64,000 nt of DNA, from NCBI RefSeq assembly GCF_020991065.1, contig NZ_CP087710.1, positions 3,968,001-4,032,000 of the forward strand, read 5' to 3'. Source of the DNA: Nocardioides okcheonensis. GTDB lineage: Bacteria; Actinomycetota; Actinomycetes; Propionibacteriales; Nocardioidaceae. Position 1 is the first letter of the stretch. Every line of letters starts with the position of its first letter. The notes under the pieces were generated by a model, which had not been told where the DNA came from, ran no database searches, and saw nothing but the letters and a program-made list of their open reading frames with translations. A program made the position numbers and the translations under genes. This document shows, piece by piece, positions 17,602-24,614 of this stretch.

Positions 17602-18525
17602 GTGTCCACCGAGCGCACCCTCCCGCACGTCGCCCTGTCCGCCCACGCGCACAACCGGCTCGGGCTGCGACGCACCGACGACGACTGGCTCGCGGCACGC
17701 ACCGCGGATCCGTCGACGCGGGTGCTGGTCGTCGCCGGCAACCGGCTGCGCCCCGTGGACGGAGCCGTCACCTGGCTGTCGCCCGACGAGGCGCCCGAGG
17801 GACTCCCGGTCCTCCTCGGCGAGACCGACGGCGTGGTCCACCTCGCGGTGGTCGTCGCGCCGGAGCAGGCGCCCGGCCCGCCGGAGGAGTGGGTCCCGCT
17901 GCGCTCGGTGCTGGGCCTGCTGGACGACGACGACCTGCCGCAGGCGCCGCTGCTGATGCATGCCATCGGGCTGGCCGAGTGGCACCACGCGACGAAGTTC
18001 TGCCCGCGCTGCGGTGGCACGCTGGTGAGCAGGGCGGCGGGTCACGAGCTGCGCTGCACCGCGTGCGGCCGCGCGCAGTTCCCCCGCACCGACCCCGCGG
18101 TGATCATGGCGATCACCCACGGCGAGGGCGACGACGAGGCGATCCTCCTGGGCCGCAACGCCTCGTGGCCGGCCGGGCGGTGGTCGACCCTGGCCGGCTT
18201 CTGCGAGCCGGGGGAGACCCTCGAGGACGCCGTACGCCGTGAGGTCGACGAGGAGGTCGGGGTCCGGGTCGGCGAGGTGCGCTACTTCGGCAGCCAGCCG
18301 TGGCCGCTGCCGGCCAGCCTGATGCTGGGCTTCACCGGACGTGCGGTGAGCACCGACATCGACGTCGACGGCGCCGAGATCGAGGAGGCGCGCTGGTGGA
18401 CGCGGACCGAGTTCGAGGCGGCCGCGACGTCGGGCGAGATCGTCGTGCCGCGCAGCGTCTCGATCTCGTCGTCGCTGATCGAGAGCTGGTTCGGGCGACC
18501 GCTCACCGGCCCCGGCTGGGGCTGA
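17602..18525 (+). CDS. nudC: NAD(+) diphosphatase / NADH pyrophosphatase
   Basis: 307 aa from GTG 17602. A zinc ribbon (Cys134, Cys137, Cys152, Cys155) is followed by the NUDIX box 'GFCEPGETLEDAVRREVDEEVG' and the NudC-specific 'SQPWPLPASLM'. It hydrolyses NADH/NAD+ to NMN(H) and AMP and can remove NAD caps from RNA 5' ends. In mycobacteria nudC sits between adnAB and mrx1-uvrD2, and it does here too. It is divergent from the AztD-like gene. Confidence 0.95.
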   Translation: MSTERTLPHVALSAHAHNRLGLRRTDDDWLAARTADPSTRVLVVAGNRLRPVDGAVTWLSPDEAPEGLPVLLGETDGVVHLAVVVAPEQAPGPPEEWVPLRSVLGLLDDDDLPQAPLLMHAIGLAEWHHATKFCPRCGGTLVSRAAGHELRCTACGRAQFPRTDPAVIMAITHGEGDDEAILLGRNASWPAGRWSTLAGFCEPGETLEDAVRREVDEEVGVRVGEVRYFGSQPWPLPASLMLGFTGRAVSTDIDVDGAEIEEARWWTRTEFEAAATSGEIVVPRSVSISSSLIESWFGRPLTGPGWG

Positions 18526-18528
18526 TCC

Positions 18529-18996
18529 TCAGTCGCAGGTGTCGCAGATGCCCGTCGCCGGCAGGGCGATGAAGCACCGCGGGCACAGGTTCACCGGACG
18601 GTCGACCTCGGCGACCCGCTTGGGACGCGTCGTCGGCGTGCGCGGGGTCGAGGACGACCTGGTGGACGACGTCGACGAGCGCGGGGTGCGCGCCCGCGTG
18701 CCCGGGACGCGCTCGCTGGGCGGCGAGTCGTCGCGGATCTGGAAGCCGAGCCGGGTCAGCGCCTTGCTCGCGCCGGCGCCCCCGCCGGGGACGTCGGCGG
18801 GGGTCAGGGTGCGGCCGGTGGCCAGGCCGTGCGCGATGCCGGCGATCGCCGCGGCGTCGTACTCGCGGCCGCGGTGGAGGAGCACGTGGGTCGAGACGCC
18901 GCCGCGCACGAGCATGTAGTTCGCACCGCCCGCCGCGTCCCAGGTCTCCATCGCGGTGAGGACGTGGTCGCGGTCGATCGAGTTCAGCAGTGACAC
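18529..18996 (-). CDS. Stand-alone ScoMcrA-head-like domain with C-terminal zinc ribbon, 155 aa
   Basis: GTG start at 18996. Residues 1-90 ('LLNSIDRDHVLTAMETWD', 'LLHRGREYDAAAIAGIAHGLATGRTLTPADV', 'KALTRLGFQI') resemble the N-terminal 'head' module of ScoMcrA-like type IV restriction endonucleases. A Ser/Thr/Arg-rich linker (~95-130) and a CxxC...CxxC zinc ribbon ('LCPRCFIALPATGICDTC') follow. There is no HNH or SRA nuclease part. It is convergent with nudC (3 nt apart). DNA or modified-base binding is only a guess. Confidence 0.6.
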   Translation of the reverse strand: MSLLNSIDRDHVLTAMETWDAAGGANYMLVRGGVSTHVLLHRGREYDAAAIAGIAHGLATGRTLTPADVPGGGAGASKALTRLGFQIRDDSPPSERVPGTRARTPRSSTSSTRSSSTPRTPTTRPKRVAEVDRPVNLCPRCFIALPATGICDTCD

Positions 18997-19028
18997 GACG
19001 TCAGGTTATCCCCGGCCGGCGCCCCGGC

Positions 19029-19274
19029 TCACGCCAGGGCGGCCAGCTTGTCCTTGACCTGCGCCACCGACGGGTTGGTGAGCGTGCTGCCGTCGCTGAA
19101 GAGCAGCGTCGGGACCGTCTGGTTGCCGCCGTTGGCCTGCTCGACGGTGAGCGCGGCGTCGGGCTGCTGCTCGATGTCGACGATGTCGAACGCGATCCCC
19201 TCGCGGTCGAGCTGGCTCTTGAGGCGGTGGCAGTAGCCGCACCAGGGCGTGGTGAACATCGTGAACTGGGACAT
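19029..19274 (-). CDS. mrx1: Mycoredoxin-type glutaredoxin
   Basis: 81 aa from ATG 19274. Thioredoxin fold with the active site 'WCGYC' (Cys12, Cys15), 'TVPTLLFSDGS' with the cis-Pro, and 'NPS'. Mycoredoxins reduce mycothiol mixed disulfides in actinobacteria. Its place between nudC and uvrD2 (divergent from the latter) matches the mycobacterial mrx1 locus. Confidence 0.92.
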   Translation of the reverse strand: MSQFTMFTTPWCGYCHRLKSQLDREGIAFDIVDIEQQPDAALTVEQANGGNQTVPTLLFSDGSTLTNPSVAQVKDKLAALA

Positions 19275-19392
19275 GCCCGGCTCAACGACCGCTCGCTGCC
19301 GGGCATTCCCGCCGGTGTCGGAGCCGGCGTCTAGGGTGGCGCCACCAGCCACCCCTTCCGTCCCCCCGTTCCCCGACGTCCCCCAGGAGCCG

Positions 19393-21435
19393 ATGGTGCT
19401 CGACGCGCTCGACCCCGAGCAGCGACAGGTCGCCGAGGCGTTGCGTGGCCCGGTCCGCGTGCTCGCCGGCGCCGGCACCGGCAAGACCCGCGCCGTCACG
19501 CACCGCATCGCCCACGGCGTCGCGACCGGGGTCTACGCGCCGACCGAGGTGCTCGCCCTGTCGTTCACCACCCGCGCGGCGGGGGAGATGCGCGAGCGGC
19601 TGCGCTCGCTCGGCGCCCCGGGCGTGCAGGCGCGCACCTTCCACTCCGCGGCGCTGCGCCAGCTCCGCTTCTTCTGGCCGCGGGTCCACCAGCGCGACCT
19701 CCCCGAGCTCACCGAGTCCAAGCTGTCGATGCTCGCCCTCGCCGCCCGGCGCCAGCGCCTCGGCGTCGACCAGGCCACCCTGCGCGACCTCGCGAGCGAG
19801 GTCGAGTGGGCGAAGGTGTCCAACGTCGGCCCCGACTCCTACCCCGCCGTCGCGCGCTCGCGCGGGCGGGCCGTGTCCGGCCTCGACCCGGAGACGGTGG
19901 CCCGCGCGTTCGACGCCTACGAGGAGGTCAAGCGCGGCCAGGGGCGGATGGACATGGAGGACGTCCTCCTCTTCGCCGCCGGCCTGCTCGCCGACAACGA
20001 GGCGGTGGCCGCGCAGGTGCGCCGGCAGTACAAGTGGTTCGTCGTCGACGAGTTCCAGGACGTCTCCCCGCTCCAGCACGCGCTGCTCGACCTCTGGCTC
20101 GGCGGGCGCGACGAGCTCTGCGTCGTCGGCGACCCGGCCCAGACGATCTACTCCTTCGCCGGCGCCGACGCGCGCTACCTCCGCGAGTTCACCAAGGCCC
20201 ACCCCTCGGCCACCAGCGTCGAGCTGGTCCGCAACTACCGCTCCACCCCCGAGGTCGTCCACGCCGCCAACGCGCTGCTCGCCGGCACCCCGAGCAAGGG
20301 TGTCGACCTCGTCGCCCAACGCCCCTCGGGCGCACGGATCACCTACCGCGAGGCCAGCGACGAGGTCGCCGAGGCCGACGCGGTGGCCGACCGGATCGCG
20401 GCGCTGCGCGCCGACGGCACCCCCGCGAGCAGGATGGCGGTGCTGCTGCGCATCAACGCCCAGTCCGAGCGCTTCGAGGAGGCGCTGGCCGCCCGCGGGG
20501 TGCCGTACGTCGTCCGCGGGGCCGCCCGGTTCTTCGACCGGCCCGAGGTCCGCCAGGCGATCACCCTGGTCCGCGGCGCCGCCCGCAGCGGCGAGGCGTC
20601 GGGACCGGTGGCCGACGCCGTGCTGGCGGTGCTGTCGCAGATGGGCCACTCCACCGAGCCGCCCGAGGGCAGGGGAGAGGTCCGCAACCGCTGGGAGTCG
20701 CTCCAGGCGCTCGTCGACCTCGCCGCCGACTTCGGGCGCGAGCGTCCGGGCGCGAGCGTCGGCGACCTGGTCGACGACCTCGACCGGCGCGCCAGCGAGC
20801 AGCACGCGCCCGTCGCCGACGCCGTCACGCTGGCCACGATCCACTCCGCCAAGGGACTCGAGTGGGACGCCGTCTTCGTGGCCGGCATGCACGAGAAGAT
20901 GATGCCGATCTCGCAGGCCCAGACCCCTGCCGAGGTCGAGGAGGAGCGACGCCTGCTCTACGTCGCGATGACCCGCGCGCGCGACGAGCTCGCCGTGTCG
21001 TGGGCCGTGGCCCGCGAGCCCGGGGGCCGCGCCAACCGCGGCGCCTCGCCGTTCCTGTCCGGCCTCGTCGAGGGGGTGCCGAGCGCGTCCGGCCAGCGCC
21101 GCGAGCGCAGCCGCCGCAACCGCGCCGCGCTCCACTGCCGCGAGTGCGGCAAGGCGCTGTCCAGCGCCAGCGAGAAGAAGACCGGGCGCTGCGCCGACTG
21201 TCCCGCCTCCTACGACGAGGCCCTCTTCGAGCGGCTGCGCGAGTGGCGCCTGGCCCGGGCGTCCGCCGACAGCGTGCCGGCGTTCGTGGTGTTCACCGAC
21301 GCCACCCTCCAGCTGATCGCCGAGCACGTCCCGACCGACGAGTCGGGGCTGCGCGCGATCAGCGGCGTCGGCCCCGGCAAGATCGCCAAGTACGGCGACG
21401 ACGTCCTCGCCCTGGTGGCGGGCCGAGAGGCCTGA
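19393..21435 (+). CDS. uvrD2: UvrD2-like ATP-dependent DNA helicase with HRDC domain
   Basis: 680 aa from ATG 19393, which has an AGGAG Shine-Dalgarno 4 nt upstream; the frame extends further up but without a site. Superfamily 1A motor: Walker A 'GAGTGKT' (26-32), 'VVDEFQDVSPLQ', 'VVGDPAQTIYSFAG' and 'TIHSAKGLEWDAV'. A tetracysteine module ('CRECGK..CADC', ~582-605) leads to a C-terminal HRDC domain (~610-680). This architecture is specific to UvrD2 of mycobacteria and relatives. The neighbour whiB7 is conserved as well. Confidence 0.92.
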   Translation: MVLDALDPEQRQVAEALRGPVRVLAGAGTGKTRAVTHRIAHGVATGVYAPTEVLALSFTTRAAGEMRERLRSLGAPGVQARTFHSAALRQLRFFWPRVHQRDLPELTESKLSMLALAARRQRLGVDQATLRDLASEVEWAKVSNVGPDSYPAVARSRGRAVSGLDPETVARAFDAYEEVKRGQGRMDMEDVLLFAAGLLADNEAVAAQVRRQYKWFVVDEFQDVSPLQHALLDLWLGGRDELCVVGDPAQTIYSFAGADARYLREFTKAHPSATSVELVRNYRSTPEVVHAANALLAGTPSKGVDLVAQRPSGARITYREASDEVAEADAVADRIAALRADGTPASRMAVLLRINAQSERFEEALAARGVPYVVRGAARFFDRPEVRQAITLVRGAARSGEASGPVADAVLAVLSQMGHSTEPPEGRGEVRNRWESLQALVDLAADFGRERPGASVGDLVDDLDRRASEQHAPVADAVTLATIHSAKGLEWDAVFVAGMHEKMMPISQAQTPAEVEEERRLLYVAMTRARDELAVSWAVAREPGGRANRGASPFLSGLVEGVPSASGQRRERSRRNRAALHCRECGKALSSASEKKTGRCADCPASYDEALFERLREWRLARASADSVPAFVVFTDATLQLIAEHVPTDESGLRAISGVGPGKIAKYGDDVLALVAGREA

Positions 21436-21482
21436 TCCGGGCTCCCGGAGGGATCCCGGGAAAGAATTTCGGTAATACCCAC

Positions 21483-21520
21483 AAAATCGTTTGCCCCTGA
21501 CGTCGTCGAGGGTCTAGCGT
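21483..21520 (+). promoter_or_regulatory. whiB7-type promoter with AT-rich activator element
   Basis: AAAAT at 21483-21487, then 3 bp, then -35 TTGCCC (21491-21496), an 18-bp spacer and -10 TAGCGT (21515-21520). An AT-rich element just upstream of the -35 is the hallmark of promoters activated by the SigA-WhiB7 complex, whose AT-hook contacts it. This suggests positive autoregulation of whiB7. Confidence 0.75.
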
Positions 21521-21594
21521 TCTCGACAACAACCCACGCGCACTGGGATCGCTGACGACGATCCGCGCCCGATGCCCCGAAGGAGGTGGCCCTG

Positions 21595-21777
21595 ATGGAG
21601 AACTACACGAAGACGATGACGGCTTGGACGCCGTCCTTCGGCATGTCCACCCTCGGCCGCCCCTGCGCGCACACCCGCGCCTTCGGCGCCGGCGTGGTGG
21701 CCGTCCAGGGCGACGCCGCCATCGTTCGCATCAAGGGCGATTTCCCGGGCACTTCGGTCTGGAGTCCGTCGACATAG
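21595..21777 (+). CDS. whiB7 leader ORF, 60 aa
   Basis: ATG 21595 follows an excellent Shine-Dalgarno (AAGGAGGT, 21580-21587). The peptide starts 'MENYTKTMTAWTPSFGMS' and resembles no family I know. It lies wholly within the leader transcribed from the whiB7-type promoter, and it ends 25 nt before a strong terminator hairpin. By analogy with known whiB7 leaders, ribosome stalling on this ORF would prevent terminator formation and let whiB7 be transcribed when translation inhibitors are present (inference). Confidence 0.7.
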   Translation: MENYTKTMTAWTPSFGMSTLGRPCAHTRAFGAGVVAVQGDAAIVRIKGDFPGTSVWSPST

Positions 21778-21802
21778 GTCACGCACCTCATCGGCAGCCT
21801 CC

Positions 21803-21850
21803 AGGCCGCGGAACCCGACACCCGGGATCCGCGGCCTTTCTGTTTGTCCC
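21803..21850 (+). terminator. Intrinsic terminator / attenuator in the whiB7 leader
   Basis: Stem AGGCCGCGGA (21803-21812) pairs with TCCGCGGCCT (21828-21837), with inner CCCG/CGGG pairs extending it, and is followed by a T-rich tract (TTCTGTTTGT). It stands 70 nt before the whiB7 start and after the leader ORF, the position of an attenuator. Confidence 0.85.
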
Positions 21851-21907
21851 GCACCGTTCGTCCAGTGAACAACCCGCGATCAGGTCACCGATGAGGAGGT
21901 GAAACAC

Positions 21908-22258
21908 ATGACCATCAGCGTTCTCGACCGCAACCGAGCTGCCGACGCGACCGGGTCGGAGCCCCAGGCTCCCCTCGGTGCCCTGCACGACGCAGCTGCC
22001 GGAGTGGATGACGAGCTGCTGCCCTGCCGCGTCAACGACGCCGAGCTGTGGTTTGCCGAGTCCCCCGCGGACGTCGAGGCGGCCAAGGCACTCTGCATCG
22101 GCTGCCCCGTGCAGGCGCTGTGCCTCGACGGAGCCCGTGAGCGGCGCGAGCCGTGGGGCGTCTGGGGAGGCGAGCTCTTCCTCCAGGGCGTGGTGATCCC
22201 GCGCAAGCGTCCGCGAGGCAGGCCCCGCAAGTCCGAGCAGACCATCCAGGTCGCCTAG
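21908..22258 (+). CDS. whiB7: WhiB7-type redox-sensing transcriptional activator
   Basis: 116 aa from ATG 21908, with AGGAGGTG just upstream. WhiB iron-sulfur cysteines: 'LPCRVND', then 'ALCIGCPVQALC' (CxxC and final Cys). The turn 'GVWGGE' binds the primary sigma factor, and the C-terminal AT-hook 'RPRGRPRK' is the mark of WhiB7. WhiB7 drives intrinsic resistance to ribosome-targeting antibiotics and stress genes. Its place next to uvrD2 is conserved in mycobacteria. Confidence 0.95.
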   Translation: MTISVLDRNRAADATGSEPQAPLGALHDAAAGVDDELLPCRVNDAELWFAESPADVEAAKALCIGCPVQALCLDGARERREPWGVWGGELFLQGVVIPRKRPRGRPRKSEQTIQVA

Positions 22259-22311
22259 CCCGGACAGCACCGCTCCCGCCCCTCCGAGGAAACACAGGAA
22301 AGACACCCACC

Positions 22312-22506
22312 ATGAAGACCTACCTGAACGGAACGAACGACATGAATCTCATGCACGAAGAACTCGCACGCGCGCAAATGTCCGCGCGCCTGGGAGAGGC
22401 GCTCGAGCTCCGGCGCGGCCACCGTCTGGCCCTGGCCCGCCGCATGAGCCGCAAGGCCGAGCAGGCCGCGCAGCAGGCGCGTCTCGCGCTCGCCCGCGCG
22501 ATCTGA
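22312..22506 (+). CDS. Small basic helical protein, 64 aa
   Basis: ATG 22312 with AGGAAAG upstream; an internal ATG at 22342 is also possible. The N-terminus is 'MKTYLNGTNDMNLMHEEL'. The rest is one long Arg/Ala/Gln-rich amphipathic helix with repeated AxxAR spacing ('LALARRMSRKAEQAAQQARLALARA'). It lies 53 nt after whiB7 with no clear terminator between, so it may share its transcript. Function unknown. Confidence 0.6.
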   Translation: MKTYLNGTNDMNLMHEELARAQMSARLGEALELRRGHRLALARRMSRKAEQAAQQARLALARAI

Positions 22507-22557
22507 GAGGGGCCACGGCCCCCCGGGTGCCACCCTGATCGCGGGTGAGCAGGACAC

Positions 22558-22594
22558 GAGCCGGTACGACGTCACGGTGACGTCGTGCCGGCTC
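22558..22594. terminator. Long perfect hairpin after the whiB7 cluster
   Basis: Arms GAGCCGGTACGACGTCAC and GTGACGTCGTGCCGGCTC around a single central base; all positions pair, with one A/C exception. The outer GGACAC/GTGTCC continues the symmetry. It has no T-tract. Likely a transcription stop or an interspersed palindrome. Confidence 0.55.
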
Positions 22595-22636
22595 GTGCCG
22601 TGTCCGGGGGCGGTGCGGCCGGGCTACCCTCGGGCC

Positions 22637-22804
22637 ATGGGCGAGCTGATCACCTGTGACTTCTGCGGGACCCAGGCGTCGGACGAGCAGACGCTGACGT
22701 GGACGACGGCGGTCGAGAACGGTCGGCGGCGCACCTTCTGCGACACCTGCTCGCGCACCCACCTGCGTGCGATGGAGAGCAAGCTCGACAGCGAGTGGTG
22801 GTGA
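22637..22804 (+). CDS. Small double-CxxC zinc-finger protein, 55 aa
   Basis: ATG 22637. 'CDFCGT' and 'FCDTCSRTHL' give a four-cysteine zinc site around a short beta-hairpin, ending 'MESKLDSEWW'. The type is a common actinobacterial orphan. Structural or nucleic-acid-binding function is a guess. Codon use matches its neighbours. Confidence 0.65.
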   Translation: MGELITCDFCGTQASDEQTLTWTTAVENGRRRTFCDTCSRTHLRAMESKLDSEWW

Positions 22805-22823
22805 CCGCGCCGCGGCCGCGGGC

Positions 22824-23327
22824 TCAGGCCGTGTCGAACCAGGCGCAGCCGCAGTAGGGGTGGCGCTGCCAGCGGCGCTCCTCCGGCACCGGGCGGTGGT
22901 CGAAGCGCCACGACGCGGCCCATGTGTGGGGCGGCTCGTCGCGCCGCCACGCGTCGAGGTCGCGGGCGACGACCCCGGCCGCGACCGCCAGCCAGGCGCC
23001 GGGCAGCGCGCCCGGGGTCGCCTCCGGGTGCGGACGGCTGCCGTCGTCGAGCACGGCGGCGCCCACGCACCGCGCGCACGGCCCCACGCCCGGCGCGACC
23101 CACGGCCCGACGTCGACCGCCCACGGCCACACCCCGACCAGCAGGTGCGGCAGCGAGGCCACGCACCAGTCGTCGACGGTGCGCGACACCAGCCGGCCCG
23201 GGGCGACCGCGATCCCGACGGGTGCGTCGGCGGCCACGGTGACACCGGCGACGTCCAGCGCGACGGCCACGCGGTGGCGCCACGGCGGTGGGCAGTCGAG
23301 CTGCGCGCGGAGCGGGGTGGCACTCAT
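22824..23327 (-). CDS. Hypothetical protein, 167 aa
   Basis: Start taken at ATG 23327; a GTG 9 nt upstream is possible. A passage 'VDVGPWVAPGVGPCARCVGAAV' is like the CxxC patch of actinobacterial ThiF/Ocin-ThiF-type proteins, and the C-terminus has 'HPYCGCAWFDT'. Together the four cysteines could hold zinc. No full E1-like fold is present because the protein is too short. I do not assign a function. Confidence 0.55.
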   Translation of the reverse strand: MSATPLRAQLDCPPPWRHRVAVALDVAGVTVAADAPVGIAVAPGRLVSRTVDDWCVASLPHLLVGVWPWAVDVGPWVAPGVGPCARCVGAAVLDDGSRPHPEATPGALPGAWLAVAAGVVARDLDAWRRDEPPHTWAASWRFDHRPVPEERRWQRHPYCGCAWFDTA

Positions 23328-23397
23328 GGTCGCCACGGTCCCATCCCGCGCGTGGCCGTGGGCGGTGCTCCACAGGCCGATCAGGGGCCGGGACGCA

Positions 23398-23432
23398 GCG
23401 ACGGCGCCACCCCGGTGGGGCGGCGCCGTCGT
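23398..23432 (-). terminator. GC-rich hairpin downstream of the DUF5679-like gene
   Basis: CGACGGCGCCACCCC... pairs with ...GGGGCGGCGCCGTCG. It lies 22 nt beyond the stop of the minus-strand gene at 23454. There is no long T-tract, which is usual for terminators in such GC-rich genomes. Confidence 0.5.
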
Positions 23433-23453
23433 GTCAGCTCGTGGGGCGCGGAG

Positions 23454-23612
23454 TCACGCCTTGCCGAGGATGCGGTTCAGGTTGGTACCGCAGACCGGGC
23501 AGACGCCCTTGGCCATCTTGGTGCCCTTGTCGTTGACCTTGATCTCGCCCTCCGCCTCGCGCTTCTCCTTGCACTTGACGCAGTAGAACTCACCGCTCCA
23601 GGTCTCCGCCAT
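23454..23612 (-). CDS. DUF5679-like small zinc-ribbon protein, 52 aa
   Basis: Read on the minus strand from ATG 23612 with a strong AAGGAGG site 6 nt upstream. It begins 'MAETWSGEFYCVKCKEKRE' and ends 'CPVCGTNLNRILGKA'. The two CxxC pairs separated by ~25 residues, and the Lys-rich middle, match the small DUF5679 proteins common in actinobacteria. Function unknown; probably zinc-stabilised. Confidence 0.82.
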   Translation of the reverse strand: MAETWSGEFYCVKCKEKREAEGEIKVNDKGTKMAKGVCPVCGTNLNRILGKA

Positions 23613-23803
23613 GACGGCCTCCTTGCTCGTTACTCATTGGTCGTCGCGACGGGGGTTGGGTGGGGAAGCCCGCCGGGGTGCGCAGGCGGCCGCCCACGCT
23701 CCAAGGCGGACCCTACGCCACGCGTGGCCCACGCTCACGCAACCACGCGCGTGAGCGTGAATCCCGCTGCGGGGGTGTCCGACGCGCTCAGTACCCTCGG
23801 GCC

Positions 23804-24610
23804 ATGGCCGACCAGACCCCAGACCTCACGCACCTGCGCCTCGACCGTCCCTCGGAGGGGGTCGCGCTGCTGACCCTCGACAACCCCGGCATGCGCAACG
23901 CGATGAGCGACGAGATGACCGCCTCGTGGGTCACCGCGATCGACCACCTGGCCGCGGACCCCACGGTGCGGGTGGTCGTGGTGACGGGGGAGGGGAGCGC
24001 GTTCTGCTCCGGCGGCAACACCTCGTGGATCGCCAGCGAGCCCGACGCCTCGGTCGACCACCTGCGCTCGCGGATGCTGCCGTTCTACCGGGCCTGGCTG
24101 TCCGTGCGACGCCTGGAGGTGCCGACGATCGCGGCGGTCAACGGGCCGGCGATCGGGGCGGGGCTGTGCCTCGCGCTCGCCTGCGACATCCGTTACGCCG
24201 CCGCGGGCGCGCGGCTCGGCGTCCCGTTCAACAAGCTCGGCATGCACGCGGGGATGGCCGGCACGTACCTGCTCCCGAACGTCGTCGGTCCGGCCCACGC
24301 GCGCGACCTGCTGCTCACCGGCCGGGTCGTCGACGCCGACGAGGCGCTGCGCCTGGGCCTGGTCTCGCGGGTCGTGGACCCGGCCGCCTTCCTCGACGAG
24401 GTGCTGGAGACCGCCGCCGGGGTCGCGGCGACGGCGCCGATCGCGGCCCGCCTCACCAAGGTCGCGCTCGCCGGGGGCGGGCACGCCGACTTCGAGGCGG
24501 CGCTGCAGTGGGAGGCGCTCGCGCAGCCGATGACGCTCGCGACCGCCGACCTCCAGGAGGGGATCGCCGCGGCGCGCGAGAAGCGGTCGCCGCGGTTCCG
24601 GGGGGAGTGA
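23804..24610 (+). CDS. Enoyl-CoA hydratase/isomerase family protein
   Basis: 268 aa from ATG 23804. Crotonase fold: oxyanion-hole motifs 'EGSAFCSGGNTSWIA' and 'AAVNGPAIGAGLCLALACDIRYA', then 'GRVVDADEALRLGLVSRVV'. The hydratase Glu pair is not obvious; the second site reads 'HAGMAGTYLLP', so isomerase or another crotonase reaction is possible. The next gene starts 4 nt after its stop, so the two are likely co-transcribed although functionally unrelated. Confidence 0.88.
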   Translation: MADQTPDLTHLRLDRPSEGVALLTLDNPGMRNAMSDEMTASWVTAIDHLAADPTVRVVVVTGEGSAFCSGGNTSWIASEPDASVDHLRSRMLPFYRAWLSVRRLEVPTIAAVNGPAIGAGLCLALACDIRYAAAGARLGVPFNKLGMHAGMAGTYLLPNVVGPAHARDLLLTGRVVDADEALRLGLVSRVVDPAAFLDEVLETAAGVAATAPIAARLTKVALAGGGHADFEAALQWEALAQPMTLATADLQEGIAAAREKRSPRFRGE

Positions 24611-24614
24611 CCCG

